Position numbers and translations under genes: made by a program
The notes under the pieces: generated by a model
What the model saw: the letters and a program-made list of their open reading frames with translations, nothing else
Told to the model about the DNA's origin: nothing
The model's database searches: none
Source: a virus
Length of the DNA stretch: 44,589 nucleotides
IMG/VR virus record: IMGVR_UViG_3300047554_000370
Coordinates: 1 to 44,589 of that record
Reading direction: 5' to 3' (one strand)
Part shown: positions 26,480 through 33,756 of the stretch, piece by piece
Layout: the number at the start of each line of letters is the position of its first letter
Numbering within the stretch: the stretch's first letter is position 1

Positions 26480-27583
26480 TTAAGGGTTTGATTTCTTAGA
26501 TGCGAGGGCGTCGCGAATGATCTGTTGGATTACAGGATCATTGTCTACTTTTCGAACTTCTTCGTGACCACGAATCATACGGTTTAGCTCATACTCATCC
26601 CCATAGTAAGAAAGAGCTGGGCGACCAGACTGCATTGTTCCGCGTTGCATTGTTTCAACTGCACGAGCTTCTGCTTCTCCCGCAGACTTCTTGTACATAG
26701 AATTTGCATCCCCATAAGCATTGCTAAGAACTTCAAATTCTTTGTACTGTTTCGAAGAGAGCAGAGCTTTTTGAGCATCTCGAAACTGATCTGGGTCAGA
26801 CATGAATAGCCAAGGATTAGATCCTGGATTCATGTTATACTTACTCTGAACACCGTGCTGAGTTTCGTGGAGAATAGATTGAATAATCTCCATCTGGTCT
26901 CGTTGAGGCCCAAGAGAGATATAGTTTGAGGCAGAGTTAAAAGAAGCTACTCCAGGATCGTATGCAGGATTATGACCTACCATCAGATTTCTTGTGAAGG
27001 GAGCTGATTGATAGAGTTGAGGAAAGTCAAGGACTTCTGGGAGTCGGAATACAACCCCAGAGGCTAATTCAGTTCCTGCAGTATTAGTAACTCCAGGGCG
27101 TAGATTTACGTAAGATGGATCAATGACAGCTCGGAGAACGCCATCATCGATATTATCAGGAAGCCGGAAAATCCCGGTATACTTCTCAACCTGGGCTGCA
27201 TCAGTTCCAGAGTTCAGTGCTTGTTCAGCTTTCTTCACAGTTTTCAGAGACTTTGTGAGGAATGCGGGAACTACGATTGCCTTGAGAATATTCCCTGGAT
27301 TCGACAGAGATCCAATGAATTCGCTTGTTCCATCTTTCTTCTTCGTTCCTGTGGCGGCCGAGAACATTTGCTCAGACCGATCTTTCTCGCCAAGATAGGA
27401 GGTATCACCAGCAAGCCTATCTGCCACATCTGCAAGGAATCCAGGAATATCAGTAGTAATAGCTTTAGCGGCTCCTCGAATCATTCCGAGAATGCGATTA
27501 CCAACTTCCTTGTCTTCTGCCTGATAGCGTACTTGCCGTTCAGCCAGAGTTTCGTATTTCTTAATTGGCGCCGGATCAGCCAT
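26480..27583 (-). CDS. HExxH zincin-like protein between terminase and portal
   Basis: A 367-residue protein. The helix IIQSILHETQHGVQ contains the zinc-protease motif HETQH (residues 239-243), and a downstream Glu lies in the helix AGEAEARAVETMQRG (residues 301-315), as a third ligand should. The arrangement recalls the metallopeptidase-like LPD domains of phage polyvalent proteins. Residues 1-135 are helical and Lys/Ala-rich, and may be a packaging or anchor domain. It may be a head-maturation protease or an injected enzyme acting on host proteins. AAGGA precedes the start. Confidence 0.68.
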   Translation of the reverse strand: MADPAPIKKYETLAERQVRYQAEDKEVGNRILGMIRGAAKAITTDIPGFLADVADRLAGDTSYLGEKDRSEQMFSAATGTKKKDGTSEFIGSLSNPGNILKAIVVPAFLTKSLKTVKKAEQALNSGTDAAQVEKYTGIFRLPDNIDDGVLRAVIDPSYVNLRPGVTNTAGTELASGVVFRLPEVLDFPQLYQSAPFTRNLMVGHNPAYDPGVASFNSASNYISLGPQRDQMEIIQSILHETQHGVQSKYNMNPGSNPWLFMSDPDQFRDAQKALLSSKQYKEFEVLSNAYGDANSMYKKSAGEAEARAVETMQRGTMQSGRPALSYYGDEYELNRMIRGHEEVRKVDNDPVIQQIIRDALASKKSNP

Positions 27584-27591
27584 GAGATTCC

Positions 27592-29217
27592 TTAGAACGG
27601 AGATGTTTCGTAGGCGTCTCGTACAGGAATCTCATTGACTTCCTGAACATTAAGGGTAAGCTGACTTGCAATGAACTCTCCATATAGTTCGATCACTTTA
27701 GGAGAATATGTGAGCAAGTCAAGAATACCGTCTACGTTATTTGTTTTCGTTGCATTGAAAGAAGTAACCTGAGAGAACACTTGTGCTCGAGTAGCTTGGG
27801 CGAGCCAGATATCTTTCGCCATCAACTGCTTGAACATATCCAGGATACGAGAATTCTTAGATCGTTGTCCTGAATAAATGTCTAGGAAGTGGATACCAAT
27901 CACTCCCATCTGCTGACAGATGAAATTACTCCAGTAGAGGTATGAGTATTGATAGGCATTGGACTCTACTGTTACGACGGCACAATTGTACTTGAAGCAC
28001 AGTTTAAGGGATTCCCGGATTGAATCACCGGGGGAGAGTCTACCTTCTATGATTTCCCTACACACGGGTTTTCCATCCCAGATTTCAAAGTATCCTAGAG
28101 AGACAGCATCTGAGTTAGCTTTATCATTTGAAGGGTCGATGATGATAAAGTTTCCTTGGTGTTGCCCAGAAGATAATTCTTCTTCATAAGGACAAGGAGG
28201 AACCTTAGATGTGTCGATCAGTAGGTTAACAGATGCATTCTCATCATTGAGCACTTCAGCATGGAAAACCTCTGGGCGCCCTGCTTGCAAATCGTTCTGA
28301 TATTCTTTCAGAAGCTGTTCAAGAGGCTGAAGATCTTCCCAGAGAGATTCTACATTACCATCTTCTTTCTGAATAATTCCGCCCGCAATGAATTTCACCC
28401 AATTAGGATTCTGCTTGAGGCGACGAAGGATACTCCACTTTGTGGGATACATATTCCCAATGAAGATGAACAGACAACCATGAGGCGACTTTGCCTTCAT
28501 AGCTGTACCGTACATATCTGTTTCTATCTGCTCTGAAATAGTTTGGGAATCTGCATCAGCCCTAGATTGGATATCATCAAACACCATTACATCTGGGCGC
28601 TGGTGTTTCACATTTAGACCGCGAACGGATTCTACAGTACCTGCGTGAAGTACAATAGTACGACCACGGAAACCGAACTTCTTTAGGATCTGGTTATCAG
28701 TTTCTAGTCCTAGGCGCCAATCTCCGAAAATAGCTTTTACATTAGGCTCATCTAGGAAGTCACAAACGTCAGCTAGAATTGCAACCGCCTTAGGAAGTGA
28801 GTTTGCGAGGACAAGAATGAATGAGCGGCGAGTAAATAGGATTACATAGAGCAGGAAGATTTTTACGAATGTGGTTTTTGCGAAACCTCGTGGAAGTCCA
28901 ATAGCGAGTTGGGAGAAATCCCGCTCTTTATGCACATATGAGACTAGCCACTTCCACATCTGCTGGAACACAGAAGGAAAGAAGTAGCGAAAAACTGTTG
29001 GGAGCGCGAGAGCAGCTAGAAAGTCTAGAGAATTTCGGGCAGTTTCTTGGGCTTCTTGAGCAGAAACAGATACTGCCTGCACTGGGTCTACTGTTTCAGC
29101 ACTTTTCTGTTGAGATTCATAGGCTGCAAGCTCTGCCGCAGCTTTAGAATGCACAGAAGGAGTGTCGGAAGGGGGAAAACCCAGAGCGCGCGAGATATCT
29201 CCAGACTTAGGAAGCAC
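27592..29217 (-). CDS. terL: Terminase large subunit
   Basis: A 541-residue DNA-packaging motor. The N-terminal ATPase has Walker A GLPRGFAKT (107-115) and Walker B VMVFDD (210-215), followed by a coupling motif near IFIGN. The C-terminal RNase H-fold nuclease shows FIIIDPSND (Asp361), VVTVESNAY (Glu418) and NNVDGILD (Asp496/Asp500). The start is GTG, with CGGAG 9 bp upstream, overlapping the previous gene by 11 bp. It works with the small subunit just upstream and the portal downstream. Confidence 0.93.
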   Translation of the reverse strand: MLPKSGDISRALGFPPSDTPSVHSKAAAELAAYESQQKSAETVDPVQAVSVSAQEAQETARNSLDFLAALALPTVFRYFFPSVFQQMWKWLVSYVHKERDFSQLAIGLPRGFAKTTFVKIFLLYVILFTRRSFILVLANSLPKAVAILADVCDFLDEPNVKAIFGDWRLGLETDNQILKKFGFRGRTIVLHAGTVESVRGLNVKHQRPDVMVFDDIQSRADADSQTISEQIETDMYGTAMKAKSPHGCLFIFIGNMYPTKWSILRRLKQNPNWVKFIAGGIIQKEDGNVESLWEDLQPLEQLLKEYQNDLQAGRPEVFHAEVLNDENASVNLLIDTSKVPPCPYEEELSSGQHQGNFIIIDPSNDKANSDAVSLGYFEIWDGKPVCREIIEGRLSPGDSIRESLKLCFKYNCAVVTVESNAYQYSYLYWSNFICQQMGVIGIHFLDIYSGQRSKNSRILDMFKQLMAKDIWLAQATRAQVFSQVTSFNATKTNNVDGILDLLTYSPKVIELYGEFIASQLTLNVQEVNEIPVRDAYETSPF

Positions 29218-29365
29218 GTTTCTTCTCCGGAATTGGATTCCTAGCGAGATACACTTGGATTGCTAGAAGGTGATGGCGCGCACGCTCTTTATTTCTAGCA
29301 TCTTCTGCTAACTTAGCTGCCAGAGCTTGCATTGCTTGCTGCTCCTTGAGTGAGAAGTTCGACAT
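29207..29365 (-). CDS. Small hypothetical protein between terminase genes
   Basis: A 52-residue, strongly helical and charged protein. I chose ATG 29365 because AAAGG sits about 8 bp upstream; earlier in-frame starts lack a ribosome binding site. It overlaps the small terminase gene by 53 bp and the large by 11 bp. No family recognised; position suggests a packaging accessory. Confidence 0.55.
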   Translation of the reverse strand: MSNFSLKEQQAMQALAAKLAEDARNKERARHHLLAIQVYLARNPIPEKKRAS

Positions 29366-29879
29366 TTGCATTACCTTTCTGTAAAAGTGAGGTGGCAAGA
29401 CCTGCCATTCGACCTGATTGTACAGTAATCAGATCTTGATTGCCAGCTCGTACCACCTGATTCGCTTGATTCACTTGGAAATGTTGTACGATTTGGACAG
29501 GAAGATTGAGAGAGATGACTGTTTGCTGTTGCGTAATGTGTTCTGGGGCTGACATTCCACGACGCTTTGCTCCATTGATCACTTGGATTGCACGGAGGAT
29601 TTCAAATGGCTTAGAGAGATATGGAATGATATCTTTCATCCGCTTGATAAGAGAATCTTCTAGTGAATCATATTCTGAATCACGATTATTGTGCTTGAGT
29701 AGATTACGATAACGAGCTTCCGCTACTTTATTCGCGAAAGTTTCATCAGCTAGAAACTGAGAAATAGCTGAAACTGTAACTCCTAAGGCCGCAGCAGTTT
29801 GCTCAGGTCCAACTCCAGAGCCAAGAAGATCTAAAGCTCTAGCTTCTGTGGTAGATGCAGTAATTGAATGATTTGACAT
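29313..29879 (-). CDS. Putative terminase small subunit
   Basis: A 188-residue protein and the first gene of the leftward arm. Residues 12-48 form a helix-turn-helix (ARALDLLGSG, EQTAAALGVTVSAISQFLAD) typical of small terminases that bind pac or cos DNA. The middle is helical (DSLEDSLIKRMKD, NGAKRRGM). The C-terminus is Asn/Gln/Ser-rich. Its place 96 bp before the large-subunit start supports the call. The ribosome binding site is weak (CAGG about 10 bp upstream). Confidence 0.65.
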   Translation of the reverse strand: MSNHSITASTTEARALDLLGSGVGPEQTAAALGVTVSAISQFLADETFANKVAEARYRNLLKHNNRDSEYDSLEDSLIKRMKDIIPYLSKPFEILRAIQVINGAKRRGMSAPEHITQQQTVISLNLPVQIVQHFQVNQANQVVRAGNQDLITVQSGRMAGLATSLLQKGNANVELLTQGAASNASSGS

Positions 29880-30030
29880 GGCGCGCGACCTGAGGAAAAT
29901 TGCGGGGACTGTTGGGAGTATGACAGGGAGTTTGGAAAAGTGTGTGGGGGATTCTGCTGCGCAGGGGGGAGTAGGAAAAAATTTAGAAAAATTTGGGAGT
30001 GTCTATAGGATACGCAGCCCACAGGAATCC

Positions 30031-30053
30031 AAAAAAGCCCTGGGGGGTGGGCT
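30031..30053 (-). terminator. Leftward terminator/attenuator before terminase operon
   Basis: Read leftward, AGCCC and GGGCT form a 5-bp stem with an 8-nt loop rich in C, followed at once by a run of six T. It lies about 150 bp before the small terminase start, so it would stop any leftward transcript begun further right in the control region, unless it is read through or antiterminated. Confidence 0.55.
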
Positions 30054-30348
30054 AAGTTAGTGAGTACGCACTAGCGTGCAGTGTCTATGTTAGTTAGTGC
30101 TCACTTAGTTAGGTGAGATAGGTAAGTGAGTGAGTACACACTTCGCACTGGTGGAGACATGCACTATAGTGCTGTAATATAAGTCTCCGATGATTTTACA
30201 GGTTATGTTGTAACAAGAGGCCTCTAAGTGGTTGATTCTAAAGGGTTTTTCATATTGTGGGATTTAGTAGTGTCGGATAGGTTTACAGTCGGTGGAATGC
30301 TGGCAGGGTGGAATGCGCTAAGTGCTTGATTTATAAGGCTTTTTCGGG

Positions 30349-30365
30349 CTGGCACAGTGAGTGCT
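30349..30365 (+). promoter_or_regulatory. Candidate sigma54 promoter
   Basis: CTGGCACAGTGAGTGCT matches the sigma54 consensus YTGGCAC-N5-TTGCW except for two bases. The invariant GG (30351-30352) and GC (30363-30364) are separated by exactly 10 bp, as required. Transcription would start near 30376, upstream of the membrane peptide gene at 30423. Direct repeats GGTGGAATGC lie 33-58 bp further upstream of the site and could bind an activator. It is a motif match only. Confidence 0.4.
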
Positions 30366-30422
30366 ATATATAGGGTGTAGATCGGTTGTTTGTTTTTCTC
30401 TAGTTTAGGTAAGGGGCACAGA

Positions 30423-30512
30423 ATGAAAGAATCCACTAAGGACACACTGTTAGCTGTGGCTGTAGTGCTTGCATTCTGTGCTTGCTTCCTTGTCCCTTTC
30501 TTGTCGCACTGA
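30423..30512 (+). CDS. Small membrane peptide, 29 aa
   Basis: A short gene with a strong ribosome binding site (AAGGGG, 6 bp before ATG). The peptide begins MKESTKDT and continues as one hydrophobic helix of about 18 residues (LLAVAVVLAFCACFLVPF) ending at LSH. It should sit in the inner membrane with a short cytoplasmic N-terminus. It is the first gene of the rightward arm. It could be an early membrane-acting factor such as an exclusion or host-takeover peptide; no homologue is recognised. Confidence 0.6.
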   Translation: MKESTKDTLLAVAVVLAFCACFLVPFLSH

Positions 30513-30542
30513 TTTAGTGCATAACCCGTAGGAGTATCTATC

Positions 30543-31214
30543 ATGTCAAACATTTCCAATCAACACTCTGTCGTGCCTTTCAAGGCGGGCGATAAGGCAT
30601 TGTCAGGCCAGCGTCTCGCTAAGGTCGGATATAAGTCTAGTAAGAAGAATCCGGCACGGTTTAAGGGTGTGGCAGTCTCTGTGCCCTTCCTGCCTGTTTC
30701 CGAGATTCAAGAGAATCTGCAAGCACTTCTCCCTCACATTGGCACGATGCTTGAGAATGCCCAGGATGGATTGATCCGCACTCTGTATGAATCGGCCGAT
30801 GGCGCACTGTCTCAGGTTTCCGATGATGAAATTTCTATTCCTGCAATCATCGGATGGTTGAATGCGGAAGCCGCAGGTGATCGGATGACAAAGGATCGGA
30901 TTGAATCTTGGTTCGATTCTGAATTGTCCGAGAATCTCACTGCGCACATTGCAGACAAACTCGGATATATGTCCGGTGATGGCGCACTCACGGAAGCACA
31001 AGAATCGACCATTGGGAAGCATGTGCGAGTGTATCGTGATGTTCTCTCCATGCTTGCAGGTGGAAAGACTCTTTTGGCTGATAAGCAGATTAAGGGCTGT
31101 AGAAATGCACTGGCACTCTGCCCAGATGATTCTGATTCTATGGCTCAGAAGTTGATTGCACGGCTCGATGCGATGGAAAAGAAGGAAAAGATTGAAGATC
31201 TGTTGGAACTCTGA
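30543..31214 (+). CDS. Early protein of unknown function, 223 aa
   Basis: A soluble, mostly helical protein. A basic N-terminal segment (KVGYKSSKKNPARFKGV) precedes helices such as GLIRTLYESADGALSQV and a central IPAIIGWLNAEAAGD. The C-terminal pattern (DKQIKGCRNALALCPDDSD ... LLEL) resembles the product of the gene at 37336 in order and spacing, so the two may be diverged paralogues. TAGGAG lies upstream. Codon choice is closer to highly expressed genes than that of the following small genes. Function unknown. Confidence 0.75.
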   Translation: MSNISNQHSVVPFKAGDKALSGQRLAKVGYKSSKKNPARFKGVAVSVPFLPVSEIQENLQALLPHIGTMLENAQDGLIRTLYESADGALSQVSDDEISIPAIIGWLNAEAAGDRMTKDRIESWFDSELSENLTAHIADKLGYMSGDGALTEAQESTIGKHVRVYRDVLSMLAGGKTLLADKQIKGCRNALALCPDDSDSMAQKLIARLDAMEKKEKIEDLLEL

Positions 31215-31600
31215 ACCCTGATGGTTTATCGGTGGATTAGTTTAGGCTGATCCACTCATTAAACTTTCAGAAACTCTTTAATCTTGTCCACCAGACCGCC
31301 AGACTACGCACGGGTACGTGTGCCCCCTTTGGCTCTCACCTGCTAATCTTATATCTGTGTATCTGTGCTTATATGTGATATATAACTTATATACCTATAT
31401 CTCTCTATTAATTTTTTAGTAGGGTATGGTGTGTAAGGTTCCCCATGTATACATTTGCACATATAGGAGGAGTATAGATAAGAGTGAGTATCCTAGTTCT
31501 AAGCCCCTGCCCCTTGACACCTGCACATGCAGGGTCTACAGTCTGGCAGTCCCACGGACAAGATTCAGGTTTCTTTTTATCGTAAACAAAAGGAGTTATC
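31215..31600. other. Intergenic region with AT-rich block and promoter
   Basis: A 386-bp stretch without a gene I can support. It starts with a 6-bp hairpin, GTGGAT/ATCCAC (31232-31255), which is not followed by a U-run. From about 31335 to 31425 it is very AT-rich with repeated TTATAT and TATCTGTG elements. It ends with the strong sigma70 promoter at 31514. The AT-rich block, with the DnaA-box hairpin 510 bp downstream, is a candidate origin neighbourhood. Confidence 0.6.
31514..31542 (+). promoter_or_regulatory. Sigma70 promoter with dyad operator in spacer
   Basis: TTGACA (31514-31519, perfect -35), a 17-bp spacer and TACAGT (31537-31542, -10, 4 of 6 matches). Inside the spacer lies the dyad CCTGCA-CA-TGCAGG (31520-31533), the right place for a repressor to block RNA polymerase. 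It would drive the small early genes from 31601. Confidence 0.75.
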
Positions 31601-31897
31601 ATGTCATATTCATTTAAACCAGGTGAACGTGTAATCGTTGTTGGCAATTGGGATGAACCAGATTCTATAAAATTCGCAACAATCTACTTTATCAATGATC
31701 CTGAGTGGCCTAATATAAAACTGGCCGATACAGGACATAATGTAAAACGCCACTCACACACCATATTTCCAATAAATATGGAAAAGCATGTGAGAGAAAC
31801 GGTTGAAATTAGAGCAAATCTGAAAAGTCAGTATGACAAATCAATTGCCCTGATCTACAAGTTGAATAATGTTAAAGGAATGTTGATTCCTGATTGA
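31601..31897 (+). CDS. Early hypothetical protein, 98 aa
   Basis: The first gene after the 31514 promoter, with AAAAGGAG upstream. Its first 55 residues (FKPGERVIVVGNWDEPD ...) look like a small SH3-like beta barrel, followed by a charged helix. I recognise no family. Early position suggests host takeover or anti-defence work, but this is only context. Confidence 0.65.
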   Translation: MSYSFKPGERVIVVGNWDEPDSIKFATIYFINDPEWPNIKLADTGHNVKRHSHTIFPINMEKHVRETVEIRANLKSQYDKSIALIYKLNNVKGMLIPD

Positions 31898-31906
31898 TTC
31901 AATCAT

Positions 31907-31935
31907 GCCCACCTAATTCGTGGGCTGAGTCTTTT
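31907..31935 (+). terminator. Weak hairpin terminator candidate
   Basis: GCCCAC (31907-31912) pairs with GTGGGC (31920-31925) around a 7-nt loop, followed by TGAGTCTTTT. The T-run begins six bases after the stem, so termination would be partial. It lies just after the 98-aa early gene. Confidence 0.4.
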
Positions 31936-31936
31936 C

Positions 31937-31971
31937 TTATCCACACGGTGATCTTACCGTAGTGTGGATAA
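31937..31971. other. Inverted pair of consensus DnaA boxes (hairpin)
   Basis: TTATCCACA (31937-31945) and its reverse complement TGTGGATAA (31963-31971) are both exact matches to the E. coli DnaA box consensus TTATNCACA. The arms extend to 10 bp (TTATCCACAC / GTGTGGATAA), with an inner GGT/ACC pairing. It could bind DnaA near an origin, or act as an RNA hairpin between two early genes. No other clear box was found nearby. Confidence 0.55.
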
Positions 31972-31988
31972 ATCAAGGATTCTATACC

Positions 31989-32198
31989 ATGGCTCGATAT
32001 AACTCAATTGAAGAATTCAAGCGTGCTGCTCCTGAAATAAATGAAGCAATGCAGTGTGTATTTGTTTCAGACTCTGGGGAAATCCACGAATATATCATTC
32101 CTGTGGAAAATTGGCACAGTGAAATTCATAATCTCATGACAAGCTATGTCTTTATCAATGGATGGAAAAGCATTGTTCACACAATCAAAGGATTCTGA
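31989..32198 (+). CDS. Early hypothetical protein, 69 aa
   Basis: I chose ATG 31989, with CAAGGA about 9 bp upstream; an earlier in-frame ATG lies inside the DnaA-box hairpin. The protein is acidic to neutral, opening with a helix (NSIEEFKRAAPEINEAM), then beta strands (CVFVSDSGEIHEYIIPV). No family recognised. Confidence 0.6.
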   Translation: MARYNSIEEFKRAAPEINEAMQCVFVSDSGEIHEYIIPVENWHSEIHNLMTSYVFINGWKSIVHTIKGF

Positions 32199-32201
32199 AT
32201 C

Positions 32202-32336
32202 ATGCCCAAATCTTTCACTCCATCAATCTATCCAATAGATTATGCATCCTATCCATTCAGTGCAACAGATGCATTTAATGAGTGGCTTAGTTGGGTTATT
32301 GCTATTGCCCATCTTGATAATGGTATATATGATTAA
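32202..32336 (+). CDS. Short early ORF, 44 aa
   Basis: A 44-residue ORF starting 3 bp after the previous stop, with AAAGGA 9 bp upstream and ending 21 bp before the next gene, so it fills the gap in operon fashion. The peptide is aromatic-rich (PSIYPIDYASYPFSATDAF). Real translation is likely but not proven; function unknown. Confidence 0.5.
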   Translation: MPKSFTPSIYPIDYASYPFSATDAFNEWLSWVIAIAHLDNGIYD

Positions 32337-32357
32337 ACAAGGAAAGACCACAATTCT

Positions 32358-32726
32358 ATGAGCGGAGCATCCCAGAAATTCAGACCATATTTCACAGCAG
32401 ATGAACTCACTGAAATCATTGTCTGCTTGAAATCTTCTCCATCCACGCGGAGAATCCAACTAGCTCAGTATCTAGAAGGATTCCTCATCAAAATCAACCA
32501 CGGAGTAATATCACCTGCACACACAACCCGACCGAGTATTGAGCAGAAACTAGGATTTACTCCTATTCCTGCATCCCATCATCTAACAGGAGAAGCTGCA
32601 TATGAAAAGTGGCTAATCAATCCTCTATCTGCGACTCCTAAAGAAATACAGGAAGCGCAAGATTGGAGATATCGTAATGATCTTATGTCACCTGATGAGG
32701 AGAGAGAATATGAATCTCGTACCTGA
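32358..32726 (+). CDS. Conserved early phage protein, 122 aa
   Basis: The N-terminal half (FRPYFTADELTEIIVCLKSS, then STRRIQLAQYLEGFLIKI) forms an amphipathic helical pattern that I have seen in small early proteins of several tailed phages without known function. The C-terminus is acidic (SPDEEREYESRT). The next gene starts inside its 3' end. Confidence 0.65.
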   Translation: MSGASQKFRPYFTADELTEIIVCLKSSPSTRRIQLAQYLEGFLIKINHGVISPAHTTRPSIEQKLGFTPIPASHHLTGEAAYEKWLINPLSATPKEIQEAQDWRYRNDLMSPDEEREYESRT

Positions 32727-33021
32727 TACTACAGCTAATTATTCTGATGACATTCCATTCGATTACGACACAGTAATCCCAGAAGATTGGATTGAATTTG
32801 CAGAATGGATAATATTCAATCCTAAACATCGTCTGCCTTTCAGCGAGTTCAGAAAGGTAAAGAAATGGGAAACAAATGTATCTTTCCTGAACTATCAATT
32901 CCAGGCATTCAAAGGAAGATTAGTAGATTTCCATGATTTTCGTATACACACCCCAGAAGATCATGCAATGTTCATTCTTCTATTCGTAGCAGCTATTGAA
33001 GCAGGAGATACTTTCGTATGA
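32710..33021 (+). CDS. Early hypothetical protein, 103 aa
   Basis: ATG 32710 is preferred for its GAGGAG 7 bp upstream; the longer start at 32677 lies deeper in the previous gene. The protein is acidic, with many aromatic residues (IPEDWIEFAEWIIFN) and a helical end. The composition recalls small DNA-mimic or host-binding proteins, but no family is recognised. Confidence 0.6.
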   Translation: MNLVPDTTANYSDDIPFDYDTVIPEDWIEFAEWIIFNPKHRLPFSEFRKVKKWETNVSFLNYQFQAFKGRLVDFHDFRIHTPEDHAMFILLFVAAIEAGDTFV

Positions 33022-33302
33022 ATATCACAGTCAATCCCACTCCTACACCTGTTTCTGCTCCTGTGCCTGATCAACTGAAATATATTCGTACAGCTTCAGG
33101 TTTCGTACTCTGGGCAGACATGACAATGACATATCATGCACATATGGCTAGACTAATTCGTGAACCTGTAATCTCAGCAGGTTTTTGTCGTCTAGAATTA
33201 GATGGTTATTTCAACTGCTACGGTAAGTCTGAATCTCTCGGCATTTCTTGCCATCCTACAGATTCACACGAACTCAATCGTTTTATGGGAATCCTACCAT
33301 GA
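33018..33302 (+). CDS. Early hypothetical protein, 94 aa
   Basis: It overlaps the previous stop by ATGA. The N-terminal 20 residues are Pro/Val/Thr-rich, followed by a compact domain with three Cys residues and HAHMARL. No recognised motif. Probably translated by coupling. Confidence 0.6.
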   Translation: MNITVNPTPTPVSAPVPDQLKYIRTASGFVLWADMTMTYHAHMARLIREPVISAGFCRLELDGYFNCYGKSESLGISCHPTDSHELNRFMGILP

Positions 33303-33460
33303 GCATTCAACAAACTCCTTCTGAACATTACTTACAGGCCGCCAGAGTAATTGTCAACCAATTATCTCCTGACCTCAGTCTCGCAGAGCAGCATCAAAAA
33401 GTAATGTATGTGTGGCGTACAATCATGGAAGCTGTACTTGATGCTCCAACTAAGAACTAA
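33299..33460 (+). CDS. Early hypothetical protein, 53 aa
   Basis: I chose ATG 33299 because it overlaps the upstream stop by ATGA, as do other pairs in this operon. The 53-residue protein is helical (HYLQAARVIVNQLSPD, AEQHQKVMYVWRTI). Function unknown. Confidence 0.55.
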   Translation: MSIQQTPSEHYLQAARVIVNQLSPDLSLAEQHQKVMYVWRTIMEAVLDAPTKN

Positions 33461-33471
33461 GGAATCCTACC

Positions 33472-33687
33472 ATGAATACTGGCTCAACAATCCAATCTCT
33501 CCGTGAAACCAAGCCTAACCTATTCAATCATCTAGTAGAGCATCCTTCTATTCGTGTGGTTGAATGCTATCTTCATCTAGCTTCCCTAGAATTCCACACT
33601 CTTTGGCATGTAGCAGAGAAGCTGAAGAATGCAGGATTCACTGAAGAAGAAATCTCAGAATCCATGAAAATCTACATGAAGTTCTGA
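33472..33687 (+). CDS. Early hypothetical protein, 71 aa
   Basis: A 71-residue helical protein starting 11 bp after the previous stop, with AAGGAA upstream. It ends with a clear amphipathic helix (FTEEEISESMKIYMKF). No family recognised. Confidence 0.6.
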   Translation: MNTGSTIQSLRETKPNLFNHLVEHPSIRVVECYLHLASLEFHTLWHVAEKLKNAGFTEEEISESMKIYMKF

Positions 33688-33756
33688 TCACCGCGACCAT
33701 CATCCCAATCCACACATCATTCCGATTCGACCATAGTGTCAACGTAAGGAAAACTG

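Larger units (their letters stand above)
29880..30422. promoter_or_regulatory. Divergent intergenic control region
   Basis: A 543-bp gap between the two divergent arms. It holds a leftward hairpin terminator candidate (30031-30053), repeated AGTG/CACT elements (TGAGTACGCACT at 30061, AGTGCTCACT at 30096, TGAGTACACACT at 30131), a perfect 12-bp palindrome GCACTATAGTGC (30161-30172) enclosed by GGAGAC/GTCTCC arms, two imperfect copies of a CTAAGTGxTTGATT block (30224 and 30318), a direct repeat GGTGGAATGC (30291 and 30307), and a sigma54-like site at 30349. I see no convincing sigma70 promoter for the leftward arm. Confidence 0.7.

Noticed and set aside
29878-30060. A 60-codon plus-strand frame beginning at the small terminase start region.
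   Set aside because: No ribosome binding site, Gly/Ser/Lys-rich translation driven by G-rich DNA, and it contains the leftward terminator sequence.
30162-30172. CACTATAG inside the palindrome at 30161 resembles the core of a T7-type promoter.
   Set aside because: Only 8 bases match, they are part of a palindrome, the motif is not repeated before other operons, and the genome has no phage RNA polymerase gene.
31426-31617. A 63-codon frame in the gap before the 31601 gene.
   Set aside because: It covers the sigma70 promoter and its dyad, has no ribosome binding site, and reads as Cys/Arg/Tyr-rich noise.
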